From NCBI GenBank assembly GCA_937944445.1, contig CALDYP010000017.1:62001-126000 (forward strand): a stretch of 64,000 bases of DNA, given 5' to 3'. Below are positions 11,062-18,357 of this stretch, piece after piece; the stretch's first letter is position 1, and each line of letters starts with the position of its first letter. The translations under genes and the position numbers were made by a program. The notes below the pieces were generated by a model. The model searched no databases. It worked only from the letters and a program-made list of their open reading frames with translations, and was not told the DNA's origin. The stretch is from an uncultured Anaerolineae bacterium. GTDB taxonomy: Bacteria; Chloroflexota; Anaerolineae; Aggregatilineales; Phototrophicaceae.

Positions 11062-12657
11062 CTAATCAGGCACGTTGGCCTGTAACACCTGTGGGAACTG
11101 CGGCGCGATGGCTTGGGCGATACGCTCCGCGATGGTGCGGTTGCCCAACTCGTTCACGTGGATGATGTCGTAGAAAATGGCGCGCTCGTCGCCGTTGAAC
11201 AGGTCGTGCAGGGTCAAAAAGGGCGGCAGATCGCCCGCGCTGGCCAGTTGAACAGTGAAGGCAGCGTGCGCGTCGCGGTAGAAGGCGTCAAAGCGCGGGC
11301 GACGCGCCAACATGTCGGCGTAGGCCGTGGCCTCCACGCCGACGAGGTTTTCCTTGAAAGCCAGCCCCGGCTGCCAGACGAAGAGCACGCGCACGCCGTA
11401 AGCCGCCCCGATCTGCGCGGCTAGGCGCGCGTTGGCGAGGTAGCGGCGGATGATCGCGTCGGCAGTGGCTGCGTCAGGGGCGACTACCGACAAGTCGCGC
11501 ATGCCGAGGTCAGCGCTCAGCGGGCGCAGCACGGGCTGGCCGCTGCGCAGCAGACGTCCCGTTTCGCTGTCAGCGATGCGCTGGCCCTCTTGCAGCGTCA
11601 GCCCGACGATCCCTTGATCGTAAGCGGACAGCACATCGTTGAAGCCGCCGTAGAACACTGCTATATCTGGCTTTTGGCCGTTAACGAGCAGCATCTGAAA
11701 CGTAATGAGGTCTTGCGTGCTGACGTAGCCGGTCTGCGCGTAGCTGACGACGCGGGCAGGCGTGCCGTTGGCGTGCAGCAGCGCCGCAAGCTGGGAGGGG
11801 ATCGTGTAGCGGTCGCGCGCGCCTTCACCCCACGCCGTGCTGCCGCCGAAGAAAGCGATCAGCGGCGCGTCGTCGGTCAGGCCGGGCGGGGTGTAGGTTT
11901 GGCGCAGCCCGTCCTTGCCGACGTTGATGAATTTCCCGTGAATCTCGTCGACGACCCAGTAAACGTAGGGCTGCCAGCGGACGCGCGTCCGCGATTGTTC
12001 CTGCCAGAAGGTGGCGCTGGTGGGGGCGCTGCCGTCGTCGATGAAGGTCAATTCGCGATAGTCGAAGCCGCCGCGCAGTTGATCGTTGACCCCGCTGCGT
12101 TCGATCAGCGTCGTGGTGACGAATGCGAGCAGCGCTAGCCCAGCGCCGCCCGTGACGAGCACGCCGACCGCAGCCCACGTGGGGGCGCTGGCGCGCCCGA
12201 ACGCCCGCAGCCGTTCCCAGTGCAGGGTAGCAGCCACCAGCGCGAGGACGAAGCTCCACCCCGCAAGCAAGAAGCGGAACGGCCCGATGATGGCCGGAGC
12301 GACGTCGCGCAGGGCAGGCCCCAGCGCAAGGTTGATCGTCAGTAGGCCGATCAGCAGCGCCAGCGCCAGCGGCCACGGCGTCAGCAGGCGGCTGAGCAGC
12401 GCCGCGACGATGTGCAGCCGCGGTTGGCTCGCACGGAATGCCCCCACGCACAGCGCGACTGCCCCTGCTTGCAGCACGCTGAAGCCGACCAAGATCGCAA
12501 CTCGTGCTTGTTCCAGCCCGGCGTTAGGGGACGGCGTCGAGCGCAGCAGCGCGATCCACGCTGCTGCGCTCAGCAGGCAGGCCAAGAGCGCAAACCCGAA
12601 CAGGCTGCGCGCAAGCCGTGCGATGGGGGATTCCGTGGGGGCGTTGGCGCTGGTCAA
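11062..12657 (-). CDS. Membrane-anchored SGNH/GDSL-type hydrolase
   Basis: 531 residues: about 180 residues with four or five membrane helices, then an extracytoplasmic SGNH-hydrolase-like domain. The catalytic elements are visible: GGSTAWGEG with Ser273 (block I), YGGFND with Asn340 (block III), and a late DIIHVNELGN giving the Asp/His pair (block V). Members hydrolyse esters or acetyl groups on carbohydrates or lipids. It starts at a TTG preceded by TAGGG and lies 9 nt after the carboxyltransferase stop, so it is co-transcribed with the leucine genes, an unexpected partner. Substrate unknown; an extracytoplasmic esterase feeding the pathway or an envelope deacylase are both possible. Confidence 0.75.
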   Translation of the reverse strand: MTSANAPTESPIARLARSLFGFALLACLLSAAAWIALLRSTPSPNAGLEQARVAILVGFSVLQAGAVALCVGAFRASQPRLHIVAALLSRLLTPWPLALALLIGLLTINLALGPALRDVAPAIIGPFRFLLAGWSFVLALVAATLHWERLRAFGRASAPTWAAVGVLVTGGAGLALLAFVTTTLIERSGVNDQLRGGFDYRELTFIDDGSAPTSATFWQEQSRTRVRWQPYVYWVVDEIHGKFINVGKDGLRQTYTPPGLTDDAPLIAFFGGSTAWGEGARDRYTIPSQLAALLHANGTPARVVSYAQTGYVSTQDLITFQMLLVNGQKPDIAVFYGGFNDVLSAYDQGIVGLTLQEGQRIADSETGRLLRSGQPVLRPLSADLGMRDLSVVAPDAATADAIIRRYLANARLAAQIGAAYGVRVLFVWQPGLAFKENLVGVEATAYADMLARRPRFDAFYRDAHAAFTVQLASAGDLPPFLTLHDLFNGDERAIFYDIIHVNELGNRTIAERIAQAIAPQFPQVLQANVPD

Positions 12658-12666
12658 ATGGCTGCC

Positions 12667-14274
12667 CTACATCCTAAAGTTGCCATAGCGCGGCGCGCCC
12701 TCGCTCACCCAGTCGCGGTTATAGGACATGCTGATGCCCACGATGAGCGCTTGGCGGGTGTCGCGTGGGTCGAGCAGGCCGTCATCCCACAGCCGCGCCG
12801 AGCCGTAGTACGGGTCGCTCTCTTTTTCGAACGTGTAGCGCACCATCTGCTTCATCTGCTCGATGGCTTCCATGTCTGGCTCAACGCCTTTGCGGCGCAG
12901 GCTGGCCTCTTGGACGATGCCCAAGACGCCGGCGGCCTGTTCTGCGCCCATGACTGCCGTTCGGCTGGTGGGCCAACTGAAGATCAGGCGTGGGTCGTAG
13001 GATCGCCCGCACATGGCGTAGTAGCCCGCGCCATACGCGCCGCCGACAAGCACGGTGAACTGCGGCACGGTGCTGTTGGCAACGGCGTTGATCATCTTCG
13101 CGCCGTCCTTGATGATGCCGCCGTGTTCGGCCTTCTTGCCCACCATGAAGCCGGTGATGTTCTGAAGGTAAAGGATCGGGATGCGGCTGTGGTTGCAGAG
13201 CTGGATGAACTGCGCGGCTTTGTTGGCGCTCTCGCTGAACAGCACGCCGTTGTTGGCGATCACGCCCACCAAGAAGCCGCCGAGGCGTACATGCCCGCAC
13301 ACCAGCGTGTCGCCGTAGTCCGGCTTGAACTCGTCCATCTCAGAGCCGTCCACCAGCCGCGCGATCACCTCGCGCATGTCGAGCGGCTTGCGGATGGTGT
13401 CGATCGGGATGATGCCGAGCAGCTCATCCGGGTCGTAGAGCGGGTCGCGCGCGGGGGCGAGGTCAGCGCGGATCGTCTTGCGCCAGTTGAGGTTGGCGAC
13501 GATGCGGCGGCCAATGCGGAGTGCGTCGGCGTCGTCCTCGGCCACGTAGTCCGCGAGGCCAGAGATGCGGGCGTGCATGTCCGTCCCGCCCAGCGTCTCC
13601 TCGTCGATCTCCTCGCCAGTCGCCATCTTGACCAGCGGCGGCCCGCCGAGGAAGGCCAGCGCCTTGCCGCGGACGAACACGGTGTAATCGCTCAGGCCCG
13701 GCACATATGCGCCGCCGGCGGTGCTGTTGCCGAACACGAGCGAGATCTGCGGCAGGCCGAGCGCGCTCATCTGAGCTTGATTGGCGAAGCCGCGCCCGCC
13801 CTTGACGAACAGTTCGGCTTGGTGGGGCAGGTTAGCGCCGCCGCTCTCAGTGAGGTAGATCGTCGGCAGGTGGTTCACGCGGGCGATCTCTTGGGCGCGC
13901 AGGGACTTATCGACGCTGATCGGATAGCTCGTGCCGCCTTTGATGGCGGGGTTGTTGGCGCTGATCATGACCTCCACGCCGCTCACCGTGCCGATGCCGC
14001 AGATGATGCCCGCGCCGGGCGTCTCGTTGTCGTACATGTCGTGGGCGGCCAGCGTGGACAGCTCCAGAAAGGGCGTGCCCTCGTCCAGTAGCAGTTCGAC
14101 GCGCTCACGAGCGGGGAGCTTGCCCTGTTCGCGCATGCGCGCCTCGTTTTTCGCCCCCGCTTGGCGCACTGCCTGCTGCCGCTCATGCAGGGTCTGCATC
14201 AGCTTGCAGTTGTGATCGTAGTAAGCTTTAAACTCGTCGCTGCGTGGGTTGATACGCGTGGCAATAACTGACAT
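12667..14274 (-). CDS. liuB: Acyl-CoA carboxylase carboxyltransferase subunit (methylcrotonyl-CoA carboxylase beta type)
   Basis: Transfers the carboxyl group from biotin on LiuD to the acyl-CoA. 535 residues from ATG 14274, the usual LiuB/MccB length. Visible hallmarks: GIGTVSGVEVMISANNPAIKGG (first part near residue 90), YPISVDKSLRAQEIA, LVFGNSTAGGAYVPGLSDY and, in the C-terminal half, GAGYYAMCGRSYDPRL, together with the MGAEQAAGVL carboxyltransferase signature. A TTG 18 nt further upstream is an alternative start. First gene of the leftward operon, behind the promoter at 14336-14365. Methylcrotonyl- versus geranyl-CoA preference cannot be decided by eye. Confidence 0.88.
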   Translation of the reverse strand: MSVIATRINPRSDEFKAYYDHNCKLMQTLHERQQAVRQAGAKNEARMREQGKLPARERVELLLDEGTPFLELSTLAAHDMYDNETPGAGIICGIGTVSGVEVMISANNPAIKGGTSYPISVDKSLRAQEIARVNHLPTIYLTESGGANLPHQAELFVKGGRGFANQAQMSALGLPQISLVFGNSTAGGAYVPGLSDYTVFVRGKALAFLGGPPLVKMATGEEIDEETLGGTDMHARISGLADYVAEDDADALRIGRRIVANLNWRKTIRADLAPARDPLYDPDELLGIIPIDTIRKPLDMREVIARLVDGSEMDEFKPDYGDTLVCGHVRLGGFLVGVIANNGVLFSESANKAAQFIQLCNHSRIPILYLQNITGFMVGKKAEHGGIIKDGAKMINAVANSTVPQFTVLVGGAYGAGYYAMCGRSYDPRLIFSWPTSRTAVMGAEQAAGVLGIVQEASLRRKGVEPDMEAIEQMKQMVRYTFEKESDPYYGSARLWDDGLLDPRDTRQALIVGISMSYNRDWVSEGAPRYGNFRM

Positions 14275-14306
14275 AGTCAAGCGTCTCTTCAAAAATGACG
14301 GTCAGA

Positions 14307-14340
14307 ATAATCTAAGTCCCATTAGATTGTAGTAGATTAT
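14307..14340. promoter_or_regulatory. Candidate operator: TAGATTAT inverted repeat with a third half-site
   Basis: ATAATCTA (14307-14314) and TAGATTAT (14333-14340) form an exact 8-bp inverted repeat, with a further TAGATT half-site between them (14323-14328). One arm overlaps the liu -10 hexamer and the others lie over the likely transcription start. A transcription factor dimer or tetramer binding here would block the operon. The divergent HTH gene at 14567 is the nearest candidate regulator, but no direct evidence links them. Confidence 0.5.
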
Positions 14341-14365
14341 AACGGCTTGGGGGGATAAGTGACAA
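14336..14365 (-). promoter_or_regulatory. Sigma70-like promoter of the leftward liu operon
   Basis: On the minus strand TTGTCA (14365-14360), an 18-bp spacer and a perfect TATAAT (14341-14336) lie 62 nt upstream of the liuB ATG. The -10 hexamer overlaps one arm of the inverted repeat 14307-14340, so repressor control is plausible. Confidence 0.7.
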
Positions 14366-14379
14366 TGGGGGGAGTATCT

Positions 14380-14402
14380 AAATTCGAACAGAGGCCCCAT
14401 CC
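14380..14402 (+). repeat. Degenerate dispersed repeat, copy 1
   Basis: A 23-nt stretch (AAATTCGAACAGAGGC followed by CCCATCC) matches 36368-36390 at 20 of 23 positions. Both copies lie in intergenic DNA. The GAGGCCYCATCC core resembles the short intergenic repeats common in Chloroflexota and cyanobacteria. Confidence 0.5.
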
Positions 14403-14427
14403 AGCCCCCTTCAGGGTGCGCGCCCTA

Positions 14428-14441
14428 GCCGAGCGCTCGGC
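14428..14441. repeat. Perfect 14-bp palindrome GCCGAGCGCTCGGC
   Basis: Self-complementary over its full length and directly preceded by a near-palindrome GGGTGCGCGCCC (14414-14425). Located between the divergent liu and HTH promoters. May be a protein-binding site or a transcript-end hairpin; no poly-U follows. Confidence 0.35.
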
Positions 14442-14508
14442 GCGACTGTCTGTTTATCTTTAGACACTCCCAGCGATGAGTGAGCATGCAGCGCCCCGGG
14501 CTGCGTAA

Positions 14509-14537
14509 TTGCGCGTGCACTTTAATCTGCTTATAAT
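14509..14537 (+). promoter_or_regulatory. Sigma70-like promoter of the HTH-TPR-glycosyltransferase operon
   Basis: TTGCGC (14509-14514), a 17-bp spacer and a perfect TATAAT (14532-14537), giving a leader of about 22 nt before the GTG start at 14567. Confidence 0.7.
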
Positions 14538-14566
14538 TTGCAAGAAATTCACTGCGGGAGGTGGCC

Positions 14567-15316
14567 GTGACGCTCGGTGATTTTGGAGCACGGTTCAAAC
14601 AAGCTAAAGCGGCGCAGGCAGGCGCAGACGAGGCCAAGCCCTATAACTTTGAGGAATCATACCGGCTGCGGGCGCGCATGCTGGGCGTGCTGATCCGCGA
14701 TGCGCGGGTGAGCGCAGCCCGCACGCTGGAAGACTGCGCCCGGCTGCTCAGCGTGCCAGTGGAGGTGTTTGAAGCGTGGGAGCTGGGCGACGACGCGCCC
14801 GATCTGCCACAGTTAGAGCTGTTAGCGTACTTTTTAGAAATCCCTGTCAGCCACTTTTGGGGGCAGGATGTCATCGCGCACGACCCCACCACCGCGACGG
14901 CCGTCAAGCAGGATTATCTGAGCTTACGCCACCGTATGATTGGGGCGCTGCTGCGCCAAGCGCGCGAGGAAGCCAACCTCAGCTTGGCGCAGGTGGCCGA
15001 GGCTGCTGGGCTTAGCCCTGAGCGGCTCGAACTGTACGAACTGGGCGAGATGGCCATCCCGATGAGCGAGCTGCACGTGCTGGGCAGCGCGGTGCGCCGC
15101 AACATGGATTACTTTGTGGAGATGAGCGGGTACATCGGTGAACTGCTGCGCATCCGTGAGGACTGGAAGCAGTTCCAAAGCATGGATGAAGATGTGCGCC
15201 GCTTCGCCGCGAACCCGAGCAACCTCGCGTTTCTTCGGATCGCCATGATGTTCAGTGAGATGCCGACCGAGCAGCTGCGCAAGATCGCGGCTGGGCTGGC
15301 AGACATCACCATGTAG
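14567..15316 (+). CDS. Transcriptional regulator with two tandem XRE-type helix-turn-helix domains
   Basis: 249-residue cytoplasmic DNA-binding protein. Two similar HTH_3-like units are visible: the first starts at YRLRARMLGVLIRDAR and continues through the TLEDCARLLSVPVEVFEAWELG helix pair; the second starts at LRHRMIGALLRQAREEANL and has SLAQVAEAAGLSPERLELYELG. The second better fits the canonical XRE consensus. The C-terminal 70 residues have no recognisable effector domain. GTG 14567 is chosen because GGAGG lies 5 nt upstream; GTG 14561 would overlap that site. It heads an operon with the TPR gene and a membrane glycosyltransferase, and is divergent from the liu operon. Targets are unknown. 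Confidence 0.78.
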   Translation: MTLGDFGARFKQAKAAQAGADEAKPYNFEESYRLRARMLGVLIRDARVSAARTLEDCARLLSVPVEVFEAWELGDDAPDLPQLELLAYFLEIPVSHFWGQDVIAHDPTTATAVKQDYLSLRHRMIGALLRQAREEANLSLAQVAEAAGLSPERLELYELGEMAIPMSELHVLGSAVRRNMDYFVEMSGYIGELLRIREDWKQFQSMDEDVRRFAANPSNLAFLRIAMMFSEMPTEQLRKIAAGLADITM

Positions 15317-15344
15317 TAGTCTTTCGGATAGTCAGGAGCGTAGC

Positions 15345-15902
15345 ATGGCAAGTGGGGCAGAATTGCAAGCGCAAGGCATCAGCTTGTTTGAGCGAAACGA
15401 CTATGAGGGTGCGGCACGCGCTTTTCATCAGGCTGAAGAGGCTTTCGCACAGGCCAATCAACCCGACATGGTGGCCGAGATGAAGGTCAATCAAGGGCTG
15501 GTGCATCGCGCTCTCGGTGAGTATCAGCAGGCGCTCGACATGATGGAGGCAGCGCTGCCCGCGTTCCAATCCATGAACGACACGCTGCGCACCGCGCAGG
15601 TGCTAGGCAACATGGGCGGGGTCTACATGGCGCTCAACGACCTCGACAAGGCATTCCATGCTTACCGCCAAGCCGCGGATTCGTTCCGCGACCTAGGTGA
15701 AACGCAGATGTACGCCCACACGTTGATCGCGCTGGGCGGGCTGCAGCTGCGCGCCGGGAAGATCTTTGAAGGCGCGGCGACGTTCGAGGCTGCGTATGAT
15801 CTGCTGGACAAGCTCACGCTGCCGCAAAAAATCGGGCGCTTCATGTATCGCATCATTCACGGGATCGGGCGCGCTGCGGGGGCTGTGCCGCGCCTACGCT
15901 AG
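15345..15902 (+). CDS. Tetratricopeptide-repeat protein
   Basis: 185 residues with about four TPR-like helix pairs spaced about 40 residues apart (AQGISLFERNDYEGAARAFHQA; VNQGLVHRALGEYQQALDMM; LGNMGGVYMALNDLDKAFHAY; IALGGLQLRAGKIFEGAATF), so a protein-protein scaffold. It ends in a basic tail (GRFMYRIIHGIGRAAG). No signal peptide, so probably cytoplasmic. AGGAG precedes the ATG by 6 nt, and the stop is immediately followed by the ATG of the next gene (TAGATG), so it is coupled with the glycosyltransferase-like gene. Partner unknown. Confidence 0.8.
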   Translation: MASGAELQAQGISLFERNDYEGAARAFHQAEEAFAQANQPDMVAEMKVNQGLVHRALGEYQQALDMMEAALPAFQSMNDTLRTAQVLGNMGGVYMALNDLDKAFHAYRQAADSFRDLGETQMYAHTLIALGGLQLRAGKIFEGAATFEAAYDLLDKLTLPQKIGRFMYRIIHGIGRAAGAVPRLR

Positions 15903-18260
15903 ATGACTCTGACTGCCAACCCACTGCACAGACGGCTCGCGGCGGCGCTTTTCCTGCTGCTGCTGAGCGTCTACCTCGTCACTTACAGCGGCAGACCAAC
16001 CAGCAGCGACGAGCTGCGCATCATGGACGGCCTCACCAGCTTCTACCACTTTGGCGATTGGCTGCTGGATGAGACGCTGTACCTATCCGTGCCTCAGCCG
16101 CTTCTGCCCACGCCCTATCCAGCGCACACCCTGCCACCTGACGAGCGCAGCCTTGCATGGTACGCGCTGCCTCTCTATGCGCTGGCGCATGCTCTGCCCG
16201 CGTTGGGGATGGTGCACGTCGTCTGGCTGCTGAACGTATTTGCGATGGCCGCGGCGGGGGTTGTCATGTTCTGGCTGGCGCTGGGGCTAAATTACTCGCG
16301 CGGGGCGGCGGTGGCTGCGGCGCTGGCGTTGGGGCTGGGCACGCTCGTCTGGCCGTACAGCAAGACGCTGTTTCGTGATCCGCTGCTGCTGCTGTTTTTG
16401 AGCACGGCGGCGTTGGGCGTGGTGAACGCGCGCGCGGCAGTGCAGCATCAACGTTGGGCGTGGTGGGGCGTGGCGGCGGGGGCGTTTGCGCTGGCAGCTG
16501 CGACGAAAGTCGCGGCGTGGTTTGCGCTGCCCGCGCTGTTGGTGTGGGCGTGGCCGCGCCCTGTGCCGCGGTGGGCGGCGCTGCTGCTGGGGGGGCTGCC
16601 GCTGCTAGCGATCATGGCGATCATGCTCATCGCCCCGCTGCATGAGGCGCTGCTGGCGCTCGCCATGCAGATCTTCGGCCAGAGCGGGGATCGCATGGCG
16701 TTTGCCCCTGAGGCGCTCTACGCCTACCTCGTCAGCCCGACTGCCAGCTTGTGGGCGACCTCGCCTGTGCTGCTGCTGGGGCTGCCGGGCGCGGTCGCGC
16801 TGTGGCGGCGCGGCGAGGGACGCGTCTTGCTCACCGTTGCTTGGATGGTGTCGGCGTTTGCGCTGGGGCACGCGCTCACTACTGCGCACCACTGGTTCGG
16901 TGGGTTTTCGTATCCGCCGCGCTTTCTGCTGCCGGTTGTGCCGTTCGCGCTGCTGCTAACGCTGCCCGTGTGGCAGGTGGCGCTGAAACAGCGGGGCATG
17001 ATCGGCGCGATTGCCGCGCTTTGGCTGATTGCGAGCGCCTCAGCCCAGTGGACGCACGCTGCGTCGTTCATCCACGAATATTCGAAACTGCTGCCGCCGG
17101 AGTCGTTCGGGGCGCTAGAGTGGCCGCCAGTGCTGCAAGACGTGGCCTACAGCCGCTGGTGGTTGCTGCCGCAGACGTGGGGGGCGCTGGGCTTCGACGT
17201 AGCGTGGTGGCGCGCGACGCTTGACGGGTGGCTTGTGGGAATTGCGTTCGTTGGCGTGGTCGCTGGCGGCATGGTGGGGTGGCTGGCGCGGGGGCGCGCG
17301 CTGCGTTGGGGCTGGCTGTTGGGCGCTTGTGCTGCGTGGAGCGTGGCGCTCGGCGGGCTGCTCGTCACGCTCAACCAACACGACGGCGTGATGTTCAGCG
17401 CATCGACCGGCGCAGCCGAGGCGTATGCCGTGCTTGAGGCCGAGGCGCAAGCGGGCGATGTGCTGCTCACCCCGTTCAGCGCGATGACGCTCTATGTGCT
17501 CAACCACAACCGCTTGTCTGAGGTGCGCCCGTTCACCCTGCCCATCCCGCGCTTGGGCGCGCTTGACGTGGGCACGTCTGCTGACCAGTTCGACCCGCTG
17601 GACACGGTGCATGTGTGGCTGCCGCAGGTGATGGGGCACTTGGCGGCACGGCAGGATCGCGCGTGGTTCTTCACCAACAGCGCGCCGTTTCAACTGCGTG
17701 CCCCCCGCGCTGATGAGCACTACCTCTCCACGCGCTTCTACCTCGTGCGCGAGTACCCGACTGCGGACATCGACATCCGCCTGCTGCACTACATCCTCGA
17801 GCCGAACCCGCCTTATGCGGACTTTCAGCCCCCTGCTTTCCCTGCGCAGATCGCGTTTGGGGACGTGATTGCATTGGAAGGGGTGACACTGCCGCGCGGG
17901 ATGGACTACCGCGGCGGTGACGCGCTGCCGGTGATGCTGCACTGGCGGGCGCTGCGCCCAGTGGAGCGGGACTACACGATCGCCTTGTTCGTGGCCAACG
18001 CGGCAGGCGAGGTCGTTGCGCAGGGCGGAGATGGCCCAGCCGTGGGCGGCTGGATGCCTACGCGCCGCTGGCCGGCTCAGCAGCTTGTTCCGGATCGGCG
18101 CGGCGTGCTGCTGCCGAACGGGCTGCCCCCCGGGGCCTATCAACTGTGGGTAGTGCTGTACGAGTTCGCAGACGGCCAGATCGTGCGGCTGCCCGTGACG
18201 CAGGGCGCAAACGTGGACGGAACGATCGCCGTGCTGCCAGTGGAACTGCGCATTAGATAA
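15903..18260 (+). CDS. Polytopic GT-C/GT39-like membrane glycosyltransferase with C-terminal beta module
   Basis: 785 residues: an N-terminal membrane helix (LAAALFLLLLSVYLVTY), an acidic first extracytoplasmic loop (SSDELRIMDG) as in GT-C enzymes that use lipid-linked sugars, about a dozen helices, then from about residue 500 a soluble extracytoplasmic part. The last 110 residues contain the module seen in other genes here (LHWRALRPVERDYTIALFV ... PPGAYQLWVVLYEF). The likely job is sugar transfer on the outer face of the membrane, but donor and acceptor are not evident. Third gene of the HTH-TPR operon. Confidence 0.7.
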   Translation: MTLTANPLHRRLAAALFLLLLSVYLVTYSGRPTSSDELRIMDGLTSFYHFGDWLLDETLYLSVPQPLLPTPYPAHTLPPDERSLAWYALPLYALAHALPALGMVHVVWLLNVFAMAAAGVVMFWLALGLNYSRGAAVAAALALGLGTLVWPYSKTLFRDPLLLLFLSTAALGVVNARAAVQHQRWAWWGVAAGAFALAAATKVAAWFALPALLVWAWPRPVPRWAALLLGGLPLLAIMAIMLIAPLHEALLALAMQIFGQSGDRMAFAPEALYAYLVSPTASLWATSPVLLLGLPGAVALWRRGEGRVLLTVAWMVSAFALGHALTTAHHWFGGFSYPPRFLLPVVPFALLLTLPVWQVALKQRGMIGAIAALWLIASASAQWTHAASFIHEYSKLLPPESFGALEWPPVLQDVAYSRWWLLPQTWGALGFDVAWWRATLDGWLVGIAFVGVVAGGMVGWLARGRALRWGWLLGACAAWSVALGGLLVTLNQHDGVMFSASTGAAEAYAVLEAEAQAGDVLLTPFSAMTLYVLNHNRLSEVRPFTLPIPRLGALDVGTSADQFDPLDTVHVWLPQVMGHLAARQDRAWFFTNSAPFQLRAPRADEHYLSTRFYLVREYPTADIDIRLLHYILEPNPPYADFQPPAFPAQIAFGDVIALEGVTLPRGMDYRGGDALPVMLHWRALRPVERDYTIALFVANAAGEVVAQGGDGPAVGGWMPTRRWPAQQLVPDRRGVLLPNGLPPGAYQLWVVLYEFADGQIVRLPVTQGANVDGTIAVLPVELRIR

Positions 18261-18316
18261 TTCTCATTAATGCGAATAACTGCATATTTGGTACTAGGAT
18301 GGGTTGGCGTTCGGCG

Positions 18317-18322
18317 TATAAT
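18317..18322 (+). promoter_or_regulatory. Probable -10 element of the ABC exporter operon
   Basis: Perfect TATAAT 36 nt before the ATG at 18358. No convincing -35 at 16-18 bp (CTAGGA at 17 bp), so strength or activator dependence is uncertain. Confidence 0.45.
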
Positions 18323-18357
18323 GGCCGCGTATATCGACCTTCAAGGCGTTCGCAGCA

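Noticed and set aside
12412-14091. A 559-codon open frame on the plus strand
   Set aside because: Antisense to liuB and the SGNH hydrolase; no domain signature.
17115-18143. A 342-codon open frame on the minus strand
   Set aside because: Shadow of the GT-C gene at 15903-18260, no recognisable motif.
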